Origin: Tumebacillus flagellatus
Lineage (GTDB): Bacteria > Bacillota > Bacilli > Tumebacillales > Tumebacillaceae
NCBI RefSeq assembly: GCF_000714935.1
Contig: NZ_JMIR01000020.1
Location: 62,001-126,000 of the forward strand
Length of the DNA stretch: 64,000 bases
Direction: 5' to 3'
Positions 62,569-64,000 of this stretch are shown here, piece after piece. The position numbers and the translations under genes are program-made. Below the pieces are notes generated by a model. It searched no databases and was not told where the DNA came from. It saw nothing but the letters and a program-made list of their open reading frames with translations. The first letter of the stretch is position 1, and every line of letters begins with the position of its first letter.

Positions 62569-64000
<1,432 letters not shown>

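Overview
The window is a high-GC, spore-forming Bacillota chromosome segment. A germinant-receptor operon (gerA/gerC/gerB types), a GerMN lipoprotein, a T-box in front of thrS, a Bce-type RR/HK/ABC module and Gram-positive lipoboxes all point that way. A Tumebacillus-like member of Alicyclobacillaceae is my best guess, but that is inference from gene content and composition. Almost every gene is on the minus strand; the exceptions are an FMN glutamate-synthase-like gene, thrS and a YdcF-like gene.

Region 1 (1-10.5 kb, minus): a tight natural-product operon read from a good sigma-A-like promoter at about 10.5 kb. In transcription order it holds a lysine/ornithine N-hydroxylase, a cupin-MetRS fusion, a signal-less periplasmic-binding-fold protein, a DAO-like FAD oxidase, a GNAT, a heterodimeric ABC exporter pair and an NRPS that runs off the left edge. 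N-hydroxylase plus cupin-MetRS plus FAD oxidase is the known hydrazine (N-N bond) cassette of the s56-p1 and triacsin pathways, so this is probably a hydrazine-containing nonribosomal product.

Region 2 (10.8-20.9 kb): the FMN glutamate-synthase-like gene (plus), then a minus-strand operon of two cobalamin-binding radical SAM proteins, a HemN-like radical SAM protein, a signal-less oligopeptide-binding-fold protein and a 50-residue peptide gene ending in Trp with a near-perfect Shine-Dalgarno. An MFS exporter lies beyond a terminator. I read this as an uncharacterised RiPP-like system.

Region 3 (21-36 kb): dienelactone hydrolase, the ger operon, T-box plus thrS, three terminator-like hairpins in a row, a GerMN lipoprotein, a bceRSAB-like peptide-antibiotic response module, small membrane proteins and a copper-amine-oxidase-N-domain secreted protein.

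Region 4 (36-47 kb): a GGDEF-EAL sensor, 3-hydroxybutyrate dehydrogenase next to a secreted PHB-depolymerase-type esterase, and a complete branched-chain amino acid type ABC importer (livKGFHM-like) with an alpha/beta hydrolase overlapping the last permease.

Region 5 (46-61 kb): acyl-CoA metabolism. It has a KAS III-like protein with altered active site, FabG-like SDRs, an unequal MaoC pair, a long acyl-CoA dehydrogenase, an SDR deletion remnant, two acyl-CoA ligases, a NERD protein and a large MalT-type STAND regulator with a BTAD output domain.

Region 6 (60.9-64 kb): a ParB/sulfiredoxin-fold protein resembling SbnI/SerK serine kinases, a YdcF/SanA-like protein, mnmA and the C-terminal part of a TetR-like regulator. 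No tRNA, rRNA, IS element or CRISPR array was seen.
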